Shown: in pieces, positions 7,766 to 17,280 of the stretch
How positions within the stretch are numbered: the first letter of the stretch is position 1
Layout of the letters: the number at the start of each line of letters is the position of its first letter
DNA from: Niveispirillum sp943371025
Lineage (GTDB): Bacteria > Pseudomonadota > Alphaproteobacteria > Azospirillales > Azospirillaceae
Direction: 5' to 3'
NCBI GenBank assembly: GCA_943371025.1
Contig: CALRTC020000005.1
Location: 191,140 to 255,139, forward strand
Length of the DNA: 64,000 nucleotides
Notes under the pieces: model-generated
The model's database searches: none
Told to the model about the DNA's origin: nothing
The model's input: only the letters and a program-made list of their open reading frames with translations
Program-made: the position numbers and the translations under genes

Positions 7766-10700
7766 TCATGCCCCCCAGCCGCCGGGCGTGGTCGGGCCCG
7801 TCTCCGTGTCGCGGACGCGGAACCAGGCGGCGTACATGGCGGGCAGGGAATAAAGCGTCAGCAGCGTGGCCACGATCAGGCCGCCCATGATCGAGATGGC
7901 CATGGGCCCCCAGAAGCTGCTGCGCGACAGGGGGATCATGGCCAGCACGGCCGCCGCCGCCGTCAGGGCGATGGGGCGGGCCCGGCGCACCGTGGCATCG
8001 ACCACGGCGTCGAAACGGCCATGGCCGGCGGCGATATCCTGTTCGATCTGGTCGACCAGGATGACCGAATTGCGCATGATCATGCCGGCCAGCGCGATCA
8101 CACCCAGCTGCGCGACAAAGCCGAAGGGCTGGTTGAAGATCAGCAGGGCCAGGGTCACGCCGATCAGGCCCAGCGGTGCGGTCAGGAACACCAGCACCAC
8201 CCGCTGGAAGCTTTGCAACTGTACCATCAGCACCGTCAGCATCAGCACCAGCATGGCCGGCATCACGGCCTGGATGGATTTCTGGCCCTTGGCGCTTTCC
8301 TCCACGGCCCCACCCACCTCGACGCGATAGCCGGTGGGCAGTTTGGCCTTATAGGGGCCCAGCACCGCCTCAATCTGTGCCACCACGGTGGGGGCCTGGA
8401 TGCCGGGGCGCAAATCGGCGCGGACCGTGATCGCCAGATCGCGCGACCGGGTCCAGAGGATGCCGTTTTCCACCCCATACTCGATCCGGGCGATCTGCGA
8501 CAGCGGCAGCGGGCCATTGGCACCCCGCAACTGGATGTCGCGCAGCCGGTCGGCGGCCGTGCGCTCATCGTCCTGGGCGCGCAGCACGACATCGATCAGT
8601 TCGGTGCCTTCCCGGTACTGGGTGGCGGTGTAACCGGACAGGACCGTCTGCATGGCCAGCGCCAGATCCTGGCTGCTGATGCCCAGGCGGCGGGCGCGGT
8701 CCTGGTCGACGACCAGACGCACCGACTTCACCTTTTCCACCCAGTCCAGATTGACGTCCAGCGTGTTGGGATTGGTGCGGATCAGGTCGCGCAGGTCGCC
8801 GGCCAGGGCGCGCAGCACCTCCGGATCGCGGCCCAGCACGCGGAACTGCACCGGGTAGCCGACGGGCGGGCCGTTTTCCAGCCGGGCCACGCGGGTGCGC
8901 ATTTCCGGATAACGGGTGTCCAGCATCGGCGGCAAATCATGTGACAGCCGCACCGTATCTTCCAGCGTGCGGGCCACCAGGATGAACTGGGCGAAGTTCG
9001 GGCGCTTCAGTTCCTGGTTCAGCGGCATGTAGAAGCGCGGTGCGCCATTGCCGACGAAGGCGCTGTAGCTTTCCAGGCCCTTTTCCTGGGCGAAGAAGGC
9101 TTCCATCTCCTTCACCCGCGCCGCCGTGACGCTGATCGATGTGCCTTCGGGCAGTTCCATATCGACCACCAGTTCCAGACGCGCGGAATTGGGGAAGAAT
9201 TGCTGTTGCACGAAGCCGAAGCCGACGACGGACAGGATGAAGGCGCCGACAGTCGCGGCAATGACGATGAAACGGTGCCGCACGGTCCAGACTAGGCTGG
9301 CGCGCAGCCGGCGGTACATGGGCTTGTTATAGGCCGCGTTGTGGTTTTCCGAAAGGCCATGCTCCTCCGCCCCGTCCTTGGGCGCCGGCAGCAGCTTGAA
9401 GCCCAGATAGGGCGTGAAGATCACGGCCACGAACCAGGAGACCAGCAGCGCCGTCGCCACCACCCAGAAGATGGAGCCGGTATATTCACCCGCCGCCGAA
9501 TGGGCGAAACCCACGGGCACGAAGCCTGCCGCCGTCACCAGCGTGCCCGACAGCATGGGAAAGGCGGTGGAGGTCCAGGCAAAGGCCGCGGCCCGGGCCC
9601 GGTCCCAGCCTTGTTCCAGCTTCACCATCATCATTTCCACCGCGATGATGGCGTCATCCACCAGAAGGCCCAGCGCGATGATCAGGGCGCCGATGGAGAT
9701 CTTGTGCAGGTCGATGCCCGCCGCCAGCATGACCCCGAAGGTCACGGCCAGCACCAGCGGCACCGACAGGGCCACGACGATGCCCGTGCGCAGGCCCAGC
9801 GACAGGAAGGTGACCAGCAGCACGATGCCCAGCGCTTCTGCCAGGGCATGGGCGAATTCGTCGATGGAGTTGCGCACCGTCGTCGGCTGGTCGGCCACCT
9901 GCGCGATGTCGATCCCCTGCGGCAGGGTCTGCTGGATGGCGGCCATTTCCGCCTTCACCGCATCGCCCAGCGTCAGGATGTTGCCGCCCGTGGCCATGGA
10001 GATGGCCAGGCCCGTCACGGGCTGGCCATTGTGGCGCATCAGGGTTTCCGGCGGGTCCTGGGCTGCGCGGTAGACCCGGGCGATGTCGCCCAGGCGCATC
10101 TGCTTGCCATTGGCCTGGATGGGCAAGGCGCGGACCTGGTCTTCCGTCGTCAGGGCGCCCGTGACCCGCACGCGGATGCGGTCGGTGCCATTGTCGATGA
10201 TGCCGGTGGGCGTCACGGCATTCTGCGCGGACAGGGTATTGCCGATCTGCTGGACCGTCACGCCCAGAGCGGCCAGACGAACCGTGTCGAATTCGACATA
10301 GATCTTCTCATCCTGGACGCCCAGTAGCTCCACCTTGCCGATGGAGGGCAGGCGCAGCAGGCGCTGGCGCGCGGCCAGCAGCACCTGCCGCATCTCCACA
10401 TTGCTGAACCCGTCGCCGGAGAAGGCGTAGATGATGCCGTAGGTATCGCCGAATTCATCATTGAACTGCGGGCCGATGACGCCGGCGGGCAGGGTATGGG
10501 CCATGTCGCCCACGCGCTTGCGCACTTGATACCAGGTGTCCTGCACGATCTCCGACCGGGTGTAATCATGCAGATAGACCATGATCACGGCTTCGCCCGG
10601 CCGGGAGTAGGTGCGGGTGAAGTCGAAATTGGGCACCTGCTGCAGCGCCTGTTCAAGGCGGTCGGTGACCTGCTGCTGCATCTCCTGCGCGGTAGCGCCG

Positions 10701-10864
10701 GGCCATTGCGCCGTCACCAGCATGGTGCGGACGGTGAAATTGGGGTCTTCGGCCCGGCCCAGCGTCTTGAAGGCGAACAGGCCGACCGCCATCGACATGA
10801 CGATCATGAACAGGACAAGGGCCTGGTGCCGGATGGCCCAGGCCGACAGGTTCAATCCGCTCAC
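7766..10864 (-). CDS. RND efflux transporter permease subunit
   Basis: A 1032-residue inner-membrane proton/substrate antiporter of the AcrB type, normal in length. The N-terminus has the first transmembrane helix after LNLSAWAIRHQALVLF. Two large periplasmic loops follow, and DDAIIAVE carries the paired acidic residues of the proton relay in TM4. The second half repeats the plan (ALAGMIMRNSVILVDQIEQD). The GTG start overlaps the stop of the adaptor gene (GTGA), so the two are coupled; longer versions of the frame only add adaptor antisense sequence. No outer-membrane channel gene is adjacent, so a channel encoded elsewhere must be used. Probably controlled by the divergent TetR gene. Substrate unknown. 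Confidence 0.93.
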   Translation of the reverse strand: MSGLNLSAWAIRHQALVLFMIVMSMAVGLFAFKTLGRAEDPNFTVRTMLVTAQWPGATAQEMQQQVTDRLEQALQQVPNFDFTRTYSRPGEAVIMVYLHDYTRSEIVQDTWYQVRKRVGDMAHTLPAGVIGPQFNDEFGDTYGIIYAFSGDGFSNVEMRQVLLAARQRLLRLPSIGKVELLGVQDEKIYVEFDTVRLAALGVTVQQIGNTLSAQNAVTPTGIIDNGTDRIRVRVTGALTTEDQVRALPIQANGKQMRLGDIARVYRAAQDPPETLMRHNGQPVTGLAISMATGGNILTLGDAVKAEMAAIQQTLPQGIDIAQVADQPTTVRNSIDEFAHALAEALGIVLLVTFLSLGLRTGIVVALSVPLVLAVTFGVMLAAGIDLHKISIGALIIALGLLVDDAIIAVEMMMVKLEQGWDRARAAAFAWTSTAFPMLSGTLVTAAGFVPVGFAHSAAGEYTGSIFWVVATALLVSWFVAVIFTPYLGFKLLPAPKDGAEEHGLSENHNAAYNKPMYRRLRASLVWTVRHRFIVIAATVGAFILSVVGFGFVQQQFFPNSARLELVVDMELPEGTSISVTAARVKEMEAFFAQEKGLESYSAFVGNGAPRFYMPLNQELKRPNFAQFILVARTLEDTVRLSHDLPPMLDTRYPEMRTRVARLENGPPVGYPVQFRVLGRDPEVLRALAGDLRDLIRTNPNTLDVNLDWVEKVKSVRLVVDQDRARRLGISSQDLALAMQTVLSGYTATQYREGTELIDVVLRAQDDERTAADRLRDIQLRGANGPLPLSQIARIEYGVENGILWTRSRDLAITVRADLRPGIQAPTVVAQIEAVLGPYKAKLPTGYRVEVGGAVEESAKGQKSIQAVMPAMLVLMLTVLMVQLQSFQRVVLVFLTAPLGLIGVTLALLIFNQPFGFVAQLGVIALAGMIMRNSVILVDQIEQDIAAGHGRFDAVVDATVRRARPIALTAAAAVLAMIPLSRSSFWGPMAISIMGGLIVATLLTLYSLPAMYAAWFRVRDTETGPTTPGGWGA

Positions 10865-11961
10865 GGCAGCCCCCCGTCCCAGACGCGAACGGGCAGGTTG
10901 GGGTCCAGCCGGTTGGCACCGGCGGAAACGACCAGCTCGCCTTCCTTGATCCCTGTTTTCAGGATGATGGCGTCGCTGCCATAAGCGGCGACCTCCACCG
11001 GGCGCAGTTCCACCCGGTCGCGTGAGGCCGACAGCACCCATACCGCCGGCTTGTCGCCCTGGAAGAACAGGGCGGCGGGGGGGACGGAAATCTGGCCAGC
11101 GCCGCCTTCATCGTCAATATAGACGCGGGCCGTGCTGCCCAATGCCGCCACCGTCTCCGCCCCGGCGGGCAGGGCGATGCGGACGCGGAAGGTACGGCTG
11201 ACACTGTCGGCCGCCGCCCCGATTTCCCGGATCGTGCCCTCCGTCACCCGCGTATCGTCGGCCCACAGATAGGCCTTGGCCTTCATGCCGGGCTTCAGCC
11301 GGGCGATATCGGCCTCCGACACCTCGATCTCCACCTCGCGCCCCTGGTCGGTGGCGATGCGCAGGGCCGTCTGTCCGGCGGCCACCACCTGCCCCGCATC
11401 GGCCAGGACGGCCGTGACCGTGCCGGCCTGCTCCAGCGTCAGGGTGGCATAGGCGCGCTGGTTGCGGGCCTGCTCCAGCGCGGCCGCGGCTTCGCGTTTC
11501 TGCGCGGCGGCCGCGTCGGCGCTGGCCTTCACATTGTCGAACTGCGCCTGGGAGACCGCACCCGAGGCCACCAGCGGCGTGTAGCGCTTCAGATTGGCGG
11601 CGGTCTGGATGTCCTGCGCCGTGGCCTGGGCCAGCCGGGCTTCTGCTGCCTTCAGGGCCAGGTCCAGATCCGCGGGGTCGAGCCGGGCCAGGGCCTGGCC
11701 CTTGGCCACGCGATCCCCTACCTCGACCAGCCGGGCCGCGATGCGGCCGCCCGTGCGGAAGGCGGCCTGCACATCCGTGCGGGGGACCACGACACCCGAA
11801 AAAGCCTGGAAATGTTCGTTGAGGATCATGGGCTTGGCCACACGCACGGGCCGCGGCCTGGCGGCCTCCGGTTCCTTGGCGCCACAGCCCGCCAGCAGCA
11901 GCGGCACAAGTATGGCCAATCCCGGCCCCAGAATAGTTCTGGCAGGCATGCCCCTCGCCAT
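10861..11961 (-). CDS. RND efflux periplasmic adaptor (membrane fusion) lipoprotein
   Basis: A 366-residue adaptor joining the RND permease to an outer-membrane channel. The lipobox LLLAGC lies near residue 25. It is followed by the first half of the barrel/lipoyl domain (AFRTGGRIAARLVEVGDRVAKGQALARLD), an alpha-hairpin with LAQATAQ heptads, the second lipoyl half, a beta-barrel (AKAYLWADDTRVTEGTIREIG) and a membrane-proximal domain. I chose the ATG at 11961 because GGGGA lies 9 bases upstream; the ATG at 11979 has no such site. First gene of the operon. Confidence 0.93.
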   Translation of the reverse strand: MARGMPARTILGPGLAILVPLLLAGCGAKEPEAARPRPVRVAKPMILNEHFQAFSGVVVPRTDVQAAFRTGGRIAARLVEVGDRVAKGQALARLDPADLDLALKAAEARLAQATAQDIQTAANLKRYTPLVASGAVSQAQFDNVKASADAAAAQKREAAAALEQARNQRAYATLTLEQAGTVTAVLADAGQVVAAGQTALRIATDQGREVEIEVSEADIARLKPGMKAKAYLWADDTRVTEGTIREIGAAADSVSRTFRVRIALPAGAETVAALGSTARVYIDDEGGAGQISVPPAALFFQGDKPAVWVLSASRDRVELRPVEVAAYGSDAIILKTGIKEGELVVSAGANRLDPNLPVRVWDGGLP

Positions 11962-12008
11962 GATCTTAAGTCCCCACATGCAGAGCGAATGGTTTGTTGT
12001 GAGGATAA

Positions 12009-12024
12009 TGTAACGTACATTACA
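12009..12024. promoter_or_regulatory. candidate TetR operator between the efflux operon and its regulator
   Basis: TGTAACGTACATTACA is a near-perfect 16-bp palindrome (one mismatched pair) centred on GTAC. It lies in the 106-bp divergent promoter region, 48 bp upstream of the adaptor ATG and 44 bp upstream of the TetR gene, as expected for an AcrR-style autoregulated repressor. Confidence 0.65.
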
Positions 12025-12067
12025 CTACTTCAAGTGACGACCATCACGCCGGTACCGCATTGTCGAA

Positions 12068-12727
12068 ATGGCAGCTATGACAACGATATCTTTATCAGGA
12101 GGGGAGGCCGCTTCCGACCCTTCTCCGCGCATGGAGGCGCGGCGGCAGGCCATGATCGAGGCCGCGGCCGCCCTCTTCTCCGAAATGGGATATGAACGGG
12201 CCAGCCTGGGCGCCATCGTCCGCCGGTCGGGCGGATCGCTGTCCACGCTGTACCAGCTTTTCGGCAGCAAGGAGGGGCTGTTCGAGGCGATGGTGACGAC
12301 CAAGTGCCGCGAGATCATGGAGCCGCTGACGGCCGCCGACCTGTGCGACCGCAATCCGCGCGACACGCTGACCGCCATTGCCCATGTTTTCCTGCGCATC
12401 ATCCTGACACCGGAGGCCCAAGCCCTGTGGCGCATGGTGATGGGGGAGGGGAAGAAATTCCCCCTGCTGCCGGAGATCTATTTCCGCTGCGGGCCGAACC
12501 CGATGCAGGCGGCCATCGGCCGTTACCTGTCCGACCTGCACCAGCGCGGTGTCCTTCACTGTCCCGATCCGGTGGCCTGCGCACAGTCCTTCTGCATGCT
12601 GGTCCATGGCGATCTTTACTACCGTGTCGTCACCGGCACGCGTCCGCCGCCGGACGAGGCCGAACTGTCCAGCCATATCAACCAGATGGTGGGCATGTTC
12701 CTGCGCATGCTGGCGCCGGAGCGCTGA
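12068..12727 (+). CDS. TetR/AcrR family transcriptional regulator
   Basis: A 219-residue repressor. The helix-turn-helix lies at about residues 26-72 (ARRQAMIEAAAALFSEMGY, then GGSLSTLYQLFGSKEGLFEA). The C-terminal half resembles the AefR/TetR_C_7 ligand-binding type. Divergent from the RND operon with a 16-bp palindrome between, so it probably represses the pump and itself and is released by a pump substrate. A second ATG at 12077 is equally possible; neither has a clear Shine-Dalgarno sequence. The stop codon is 6 bp from that of the convergent small gene. Confidence 0.88.
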   Translation: MAAMTTISLSGGEAASDPSPRMEARRQAMIEAAAALFSEMGYERASLGAIVRRSGGSLSTLYQLFGSKEGLFEAMVTTKCREIMEPLTAADLCDRNPRDTLTAIAHVFLRIILTPEAQALWRMVMGEGKKFPLLPEIYFRCGPNPMQAAIGRYLSDLHQRGVLHCPDPVACAQSFCMLVHGDLYYRVVTGTRPPPDEAELSSHINQMVGMFLRMLAPER

Positions 12728-12739
12728 CGGCTGTCAGCG
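12722..12739. terminator. short hairpin over two convergent stop codons
   Basis: CGCTGAC and GTCAGCG flank a 4-base loop, spanning the TetR stop and the end of the small membrane protein gene. It may stop transcription from both sides; there is no T run. Confidence 0.35.
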
Positions 12740-12937
12740 GTTACGGTCGCGCCGCCCCTTGCGCTGCAGCCAGACGAACAGGCTGAACAGCAGGCCGGCC
12801 CCGATGAAGGCGGCGGCGATGGCGCCACGGCCGGCCACGGGCAGCGGGGCCAGGGTCTCCGTCGTGCGGAAGGTAAAATAGGCGAGCGTTCCAAGGCCGA
12901 TCACGGCCCCCAGGAACAGCAGGATGACGGGGCGCAT
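12734..12937 (-). CDS. small two-helix membrane protein
   Basis: A 67-residue protein with two hydrophobic segments, about residues 3-22 (VILLFLGAVIGLGTLAYF) and 35-58 (GAIAAAFIGAGLLFSLFVWL), and a basic end (QRKGRRDRNR). An inner-membrane hairpin with the positive end inside is likely. It lies 40 bp downstream of the metallophosphoesterase gene on the same strand and could be cotranscribed. No known family recognised; the codon bias and clean hydrophobic pattern suggest it is real. Confidence 0.65.
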   Translation of the reverse strand: MRPVILLFLGAVIGLGTLAYFTFRTTETLAPLPVAGRGAIAAAFIGAGLLFSLFVWLQRKGRRDRNR

Positions 12938-12977
12938 GCTTCAGGGCCTCCTTCCGTCCCTCCTTGGTCGCGTGGAT

Positions 12978-13841
12978 TCAGCGATGCCACAGGCTGGCGG
13001 GTCCGGCAAGGGCGTGCGCCGGGGCTGGCAGTATTTGCCGCAGGGCCCGCTCCGGCCCGCGCCCGTGCGGCTGCCATTGTCGTGGATAGCCCAGCGACAC
13101 TTCCTCGAACCGCACGCCGTCGCGCCAATGGGTGGCCGGGACGTGCAGATGACCATGGATGCAGGCGACGGCATCAAAGCGACGGTGCCAATCCTCGGTC
13201 GCACTGGTCCCGCACCAGGGGCTGAAGCGGGGGATGCGGCGCAGGGTCACCAGATCCTGGCGCAGCGGGAAATGGTTGATGAGAACCGTCCCCATCCCGG
13301 CCGGCCGTTCGCGGTCGATGCGGGCCGCCGTCTGTGCCACCCGCGCCCGGCACCAGTCCTGACGGGTTTCATGGGGGGCGGGCAGGAGCCGGCGTTCATC
13401 GGCGCTGCGCAGCCTTTGTTCCCAGGACCAGGCCAGCACCCCGTCCAGCGGCACATGATCGGGCCGGAAGCTGTAATCATAGAGCAGGAACATCGGCACC
13501 AGCAGCAGCGGCCCGCCCAACCCCTGCCAGACCGGATAGGGATCTTCCGGCGTCAGCACGCCATGGTCGCGGGCCACCTCGCACAGGGACTGATACTTCG
13601 CCTCCCCCGACAGCGGCCCATCGGGCCCCGGCACCGTCCAGAGCTCATGGTTGCCGGGCACCCAGATCAGCCGCGCGAAACGGGCAGACAGCAGGCGGAA
13701 GGCGAAGGCCAGATCTTCCGCCCCTTCCCCGATATCGCCCGCCAGCACCAGCCAGTCGTCGGGTGCAGCGGGCAGCCGGTCCAGCGCCGCGCGGTTGGCG
13801 GCGACGGACAAGTGCAGATCGCTGATCGCCAGCAGGCGCAT
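12978..13841 (-). CDS. calcineurin-like metallophosphoesterase
   Basis: A 287-residue hydrolase of the binuclear metallophosphoesterase fold. The metal ligand motifs appear in order: DLH (residues 8-10), GDIGE (D36), GNHE (N63/H64) and HGHLH near the C-terminus (IHGHLHVPA). No signal peptide, so it is cytoplasmic. The substrate could be a nucleotide, phosphodiester or phosphoprotein and cannot be told from sequence. It may share a transcript with the small membrane protein downstream and is divergent from the propeller-GGDEF gene. Confidence 0.9.
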   Translation of the reverse strand: MRLLAISDLHLSVAANRAALDRLPAAPDDWLVLAGDIGEGAEDLAFAFRLLSARFARLIWVPGNHELWTVPGPDGPLSGEAKYQSLCEVARDHGVLTPEDPYPVWQGLGGPLLLVPMFLLYDYSFRPDHVPLDGVLAWSWEQRLRSADERRLLPAPHETRQDWCRARVAQTAARIDRERPAGMGTVLINHFPLRQDLVTLRRIPRFSPWCGTSATEDWHRRFDAVACIHGHLHVPATHWRDGVRFEEVSLGYPRQWQPHGRGPERALRQILPAPAHALAGPASLWHR

Positions 13842-13971
13842 GTGTGTATTCCAAGTTAAAGCCGCGGAATCATGCCATGTCCAGCCGTCGAACCATGCAT
13901 GGCGCTGGCCGATGGTGCATTCCCACCGGAAATGGTACAGTTTGCGACATATTCAGGGCCGGAGGGGCAAC

Positions 13972-16900
13972 TTGGCGTGTCGGCGGCGTCATTGGTGGAG
14001 GGTGGAGCCGGGTGATTTCCCGCTACGACTGCTGACGCTGTTGATCGTTTCAATTGTTTCCATCGGTTCCATTCTACAAACCCCCATCGCCTGCGCCCAG
14101 CCTGCCCAGCCGCCGGCGGCGCCCGGCCCCAATGAATATTGGGATCGGCTGGCGGAGGTTCTGTTCGAGCGTATCGGGCGGGACAGCGGTTTGCCCAGCG
14201 ATATTGTCACCGCCATCGCCCAGGACCGCGCCGGCTTCATCTGGGTCGGTACGCCGGTCGGTCTGACCCGGTTCGACGGCTATCGCTTCCGGACCTTCCA
14301 GCCGGATTCGCGCGACCCCAGCTCCCTGCCCGACGGCTATATCAATGCGCTGCATGTCGACCGGCGGGGGCGCCTGTGGGTCGGCACCAATAATGGCGGT
14401 GTGGCGCGCTTCATTCCGGAAACGGAAAGTTTTGCACGCTATCCGGCGGGGCCGGGCGGTCTGGCCCATCCCACGGCCTACCGGTTCAGCGAGGATGGGC
14501 AGGGCAGCATCTGGGTGGGTCTGCGGTCCGGCCTGGCGCGGCTGGACGGCGACACGGGTGCCGCCACCAATTATCGCGCCCAGGATGGCCGTGATGGCGG
14601 GCTGCCGGGCGCCGTCGTGCTAGACCTGCTGTTCGACCGTGTCGGCAATCTGTGGGTCGCTACCGATGGCGGGCTGGCCATCCGGCCGGCCGGCAAGTCG
14701 GCCTTCCAGATGGCGCATAAGGTGATGAACCTGCCATCCCTGTCGCCCGACGTGGCCATATCCGCGCTTTTCACCGATGCGCGCGGTCGGGTCTGGGTGG
14801 GGTCGCGTACCGGCATCCTGGTCGGCATCGATCCGGAGACGGGCGTGGCACGGTCCTTCGATCTGGCGCGCGCTGACGGACGGGTCATCGACCGGCCGCA
14901 GATCCGGGCCATCCAGGACCTGGATGCCGGTGGAGACGAGGACCGCGACAGGCTGTGGGTCGCCACCGATCCGGGCGGGTTGATGGAACTGGACGTCACC
15001 ACGGGCGATGTGCGGCTGATCCGCCATGACTCCGCCATCAATGCCAGCATCAGCGGCGATGCCGTGCGCAGCATGATGCGCGACCGGTCCGGCCTGATCT
15101 GGGTGGCCACCTGGGGCAGCGGCCTGAATGTCCATAATCCCGCCAACCAGGGCATTCTGTCCATCTTCGCCTCGGCCTCCCATCGCGACAGCCCGACCGA
15201 ACCACAGGTGCGCTCCGTTCTGGCCGCATCCAATGGCCTGGTCTATCTGGGGTTTGAAACCCGCGGCATCGACGTCATCGATCCCGTCAGGGGCACGCGC
15301 AAGAACCTGGCCCCCGGTATGGGGCCGGGCGGCGGCCTGCCGCGCGCCAGCATCCTGTCGATGGCCGAGGACGAAGCGGGGCATATCTGGATCGGCACGC
15401 AACTGGGCCTGGCCCGTTACGATACCGGAACGGACAGGGTGGAGAATGTCGACCTGCCGGCCCCGCTGGCCGGAGCGCCGATCCATGCCATCCTGGTCCG
15501 CAAGGGTGAATTGTGGCTGGCGACGGAAGGATTGGCCCGATACAATCCGGCGACCGGGGGGCTGATCCATTTCCACCACGACCCGGACGACGCCACCACC
15601 CTGGCCGATGACCGGGTCCGGGTGCTGGCGGAAACGCCGGACGGGCGGATCTGGGCCGGCACCCATCGCGGCCTGCATCTGATCGATCCGGAAACGGGCC
15701 ATGTGCGGCGCGTGCAGAACCGGTCCTGGGACTGGTCATCACTGGCCCATAATTACATCACGGGTCTGGTCTATGACCGGCACGGGCGGCTGTGGGTGGG
15801 GACGCTGGGCGGCGGTGTCAGCATCCTGGACAGCGACCTGGCCGACGAACGCTATCGTTTCATCAATATTACCAAGCGAAACGGCCTGCCGGGCGACAGT
15901 GTGCAGGCCATGGTTCCGGATGCCGACGGCAAGATCTGGATCAATACGGAGGACGGGCTGGCCCGAATCGATCCGGACACGCGGTCGATCACGCCGGTCG
16001 GCTGGGATGATGGCCTGGGTGTGCGCGGCACCTGGGTCGGGTCGGCGGCGCGGCTGGACAATGGGGAATTGCTGTTCGGCGGGCGCGAAGGGTTGACCGT
16101 GGTCCGGCCCTGGGCCCTGCAGCGCTGGGAGTTCCAGCCGCCGCTGGTCCTGACCGATATCCGCATCGACAACCAGCCGGTGCCCACGGCGGCCCTGAAC
16201 CTGACCACCCTGCCCCCACCGGAGGTCACGGGCACGGCGTCGGGCAAAAGCATGCCGGCCCCGGTGCCGGAAGGGGGCATCGTCCTGCCCGCGGGCACGC
16301 GGACCCTGGCGGTCGGCTTCTCCGCGCTGGATTATGCAGGCCCCGCCAGCCTGCGCTACAGCTACAGTCTGGAAGGGTTCGACCGGGGCTGGGCGGAGGT
16401 GGATGCGCTGGGCCGCACCACCACCTATACGAATCTGCCGCCGGGCACCTATTCCCTGCGCCTGCGCGCCACCAACAAGGAAGGCATCTGGGGCAGCGCC
16501 ACGCGCATCCTGCCTGTCACCGTCCTCCCGGCCTGGTATCAGACCAGCCTGGCCCGCCTGGGCGGTGTTGTCGGCGTCCTGGCCCTGCTGGGGCTGGTGA
16601 TCCAGGCCCGCACGGCGGCCCTGCGCCGGCAACGCCGCTGGCTGGAAAGTCTGGTGGCGCAGCGCACGCAGGATCTGGTCATGGCCAATGCGGAGCTGGA
16701 GCGGCTGGCCAGCTTCGACGCGCTGACCGGCCTTTACAACCGGCGCCGGTTTGAAGAGGCGGCCAATGCCGAAATCGACCGCGCCCGGCGCTATGGCCGT
16801 CCGTTCAGCCTGCTGCTGATCGATCTGGATCATTTCAAGCAGGTCAATGACACGCGCGGTCACAATGCTGGCGATGCCGCCCTGCGTCAGGCCGCACGCA

Positions 16901-17256
16901 CGCTGACGGAGGCCGTGCGCACCACCGATCTGGTGGCCCGCTATGGCGGCGAGGAACTGGCCGTGCTGCTGCCGGAAACCGACGCGGAGGAGGCGTGGCG
17001 GGTGGCCGAGCGCATCCGTCTGGCTGTCGGCGGCACGCCGGTGACGCACGAAGGCGACATTTTCACCATCACCGCCAGCCTGGGCGGCGCCCAATATTCA
17101 ATCGAGGATGACGGGCTGGCCCGCCTGATCGGGCGGGCCGATGCGGCCCTCTATCGGGCCAAACAGGGCGGGCGCAACCGTGTCATGTTCACCGATCCCG
17201 GCGAAGCCGGGGTAGGCCCGCTGGCGGGCATCCATGCCGGGACGCTGCTGCGATAA
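13972..17256 (+). CDS. periplasmic beta-propeller sensor with Y_Y_Y domain and diguanylate cyclase (GGDEF)
   Basis: A 1094-residue membrane sensor that makes cyclic di-GMP. I chose the TTG at 13972: GGAGGGG ends 4 bases upstream, and the resulting N-terminus (RRRHWW, then LRLLTLLIVSIVSIGSIL, cut near CAQP) is a good signal peptide; other in-frame starts lack such a site. Residues of about 55-715 hold repeated propeller blades (GFIWVGTPVGLTRFDG, RLWVGTNNGGVARF, HIWIGTQLGLARYD). A Y_Y_Y beta-sandwich (YSYSLEGFDRGWAEVD), one transmembrane helix near 865-885, a coiled linker and the GGDEF domain follow. The active site is GGEEL at 992-996, and RTTD five residues before it is the product-inhibition I-site. 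Probably senses an extracytoplasmic ligand, perhaps a glycan. Confidence 0.9.
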   Translation: MACRRRHWWRVEPGDFPLRLLTLLIVSIVSIGSILQTPIACAQPAQPPAAPGPNEYWDRLAEVLFERIGRDSGLPSDIVTAIAQDRAGFIWVGTPVGLTRFDGYRFRTFQPDSRDPSSLPDGYINALHVDRRGRLWVGTNNGGVARFIPETESFARYPAGPGGLAHPTAYRFSEDGQGSIWVGLRSGLARLDGDTGAATNYRAQDGRDGGLPGAVVLDLLFDRVGNLWVATDGGLAIRPAGKSAFQMAHKVMNLPSLSPDVAISALFTDARGRVWVGSRTGILVGIDPETGVARSFDLARADGRVIDRPQIRAIQDLDAGGDEDRDRLWVATDPGGLMELDVTTGDVRLIRHDSAINASISGDAVRSMMRDRSGLIWVATWGSGLNVHNPANQGILSIFASASHRDSPTEPQVRSVLAASNGLVYLGFETRGIDVIDPVRGTRKNLAPGMGPGGGLPRASILSMAEDEAGHIWIGTQLGLARYDTGTDRVENVDLPAPLAGAPIHAILVRKGELWLATEGLARYNPATGGLIHFHHDPDDATTLADDRVRVLAETPDGRIWAGTHRGLHLIDPETGHVRRVQNRSWDWSSLAHNYITGLVYDRHGRLWVGTLGGGVSILDSDLADERYRFINITKRNGLPGDSVQAMVPDADGKIWINTEDGLARIDPDTRSITPVGWDDGLGVRGTWVGSAARLDNGELLFGGREGLTVVRPWALQRWEFQPPLVLTDIRIDNQPVPTAALNLTTLPPPEVTGTASGKSMPAPVPEGGIVLPAGTRTLAVGFSALDYAGPASLRYSYSLEGFDRGWAEVDALGRTTTYTNLPPGTYSLRLRATNKEGIWGSATRILPVTVLPAWYQTSLARLGGVVGVLALLGLVIQARTAALRRQRRWLESLVAQRTQDLVMANAELERLASFDALTGLYNRRRFEEAANAEIDRARRYGRPFSLLLIDLDHFKQVNDTRGHNAGDAALRQAARTLTEAVRTTDLVARYGGEELAVLLPETDAEEAWRVAERIRLAVGGTPVTHEGDIFTITASLGGAQYSIEDDGLARLIGRADAALYRAKQGGRNRVMFTDPGEAGVGPLAGIHAGTLLR

Positions 17257-17280
17257 GGGTCTTGGCGGCGGGCGCGCCGG

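Noticed and set aside
5855..8944. 1029-residue plus-strand open frame
   Set aside because: It is antisense to the RNA helicase and RND genes; the protein is low-complexity (His, Gln, Arg, Gly rich) and the codon bias is that of the opposite strand. A by-product of high GC content.
13651..13971. Upstream extension of the propeller-GGDEF frame
   Set aside because: It overlaps the metallophosphoesterase gene and would place 107 residues before the signal peptide. The TTG at 13972 has an excellent ribosome site.
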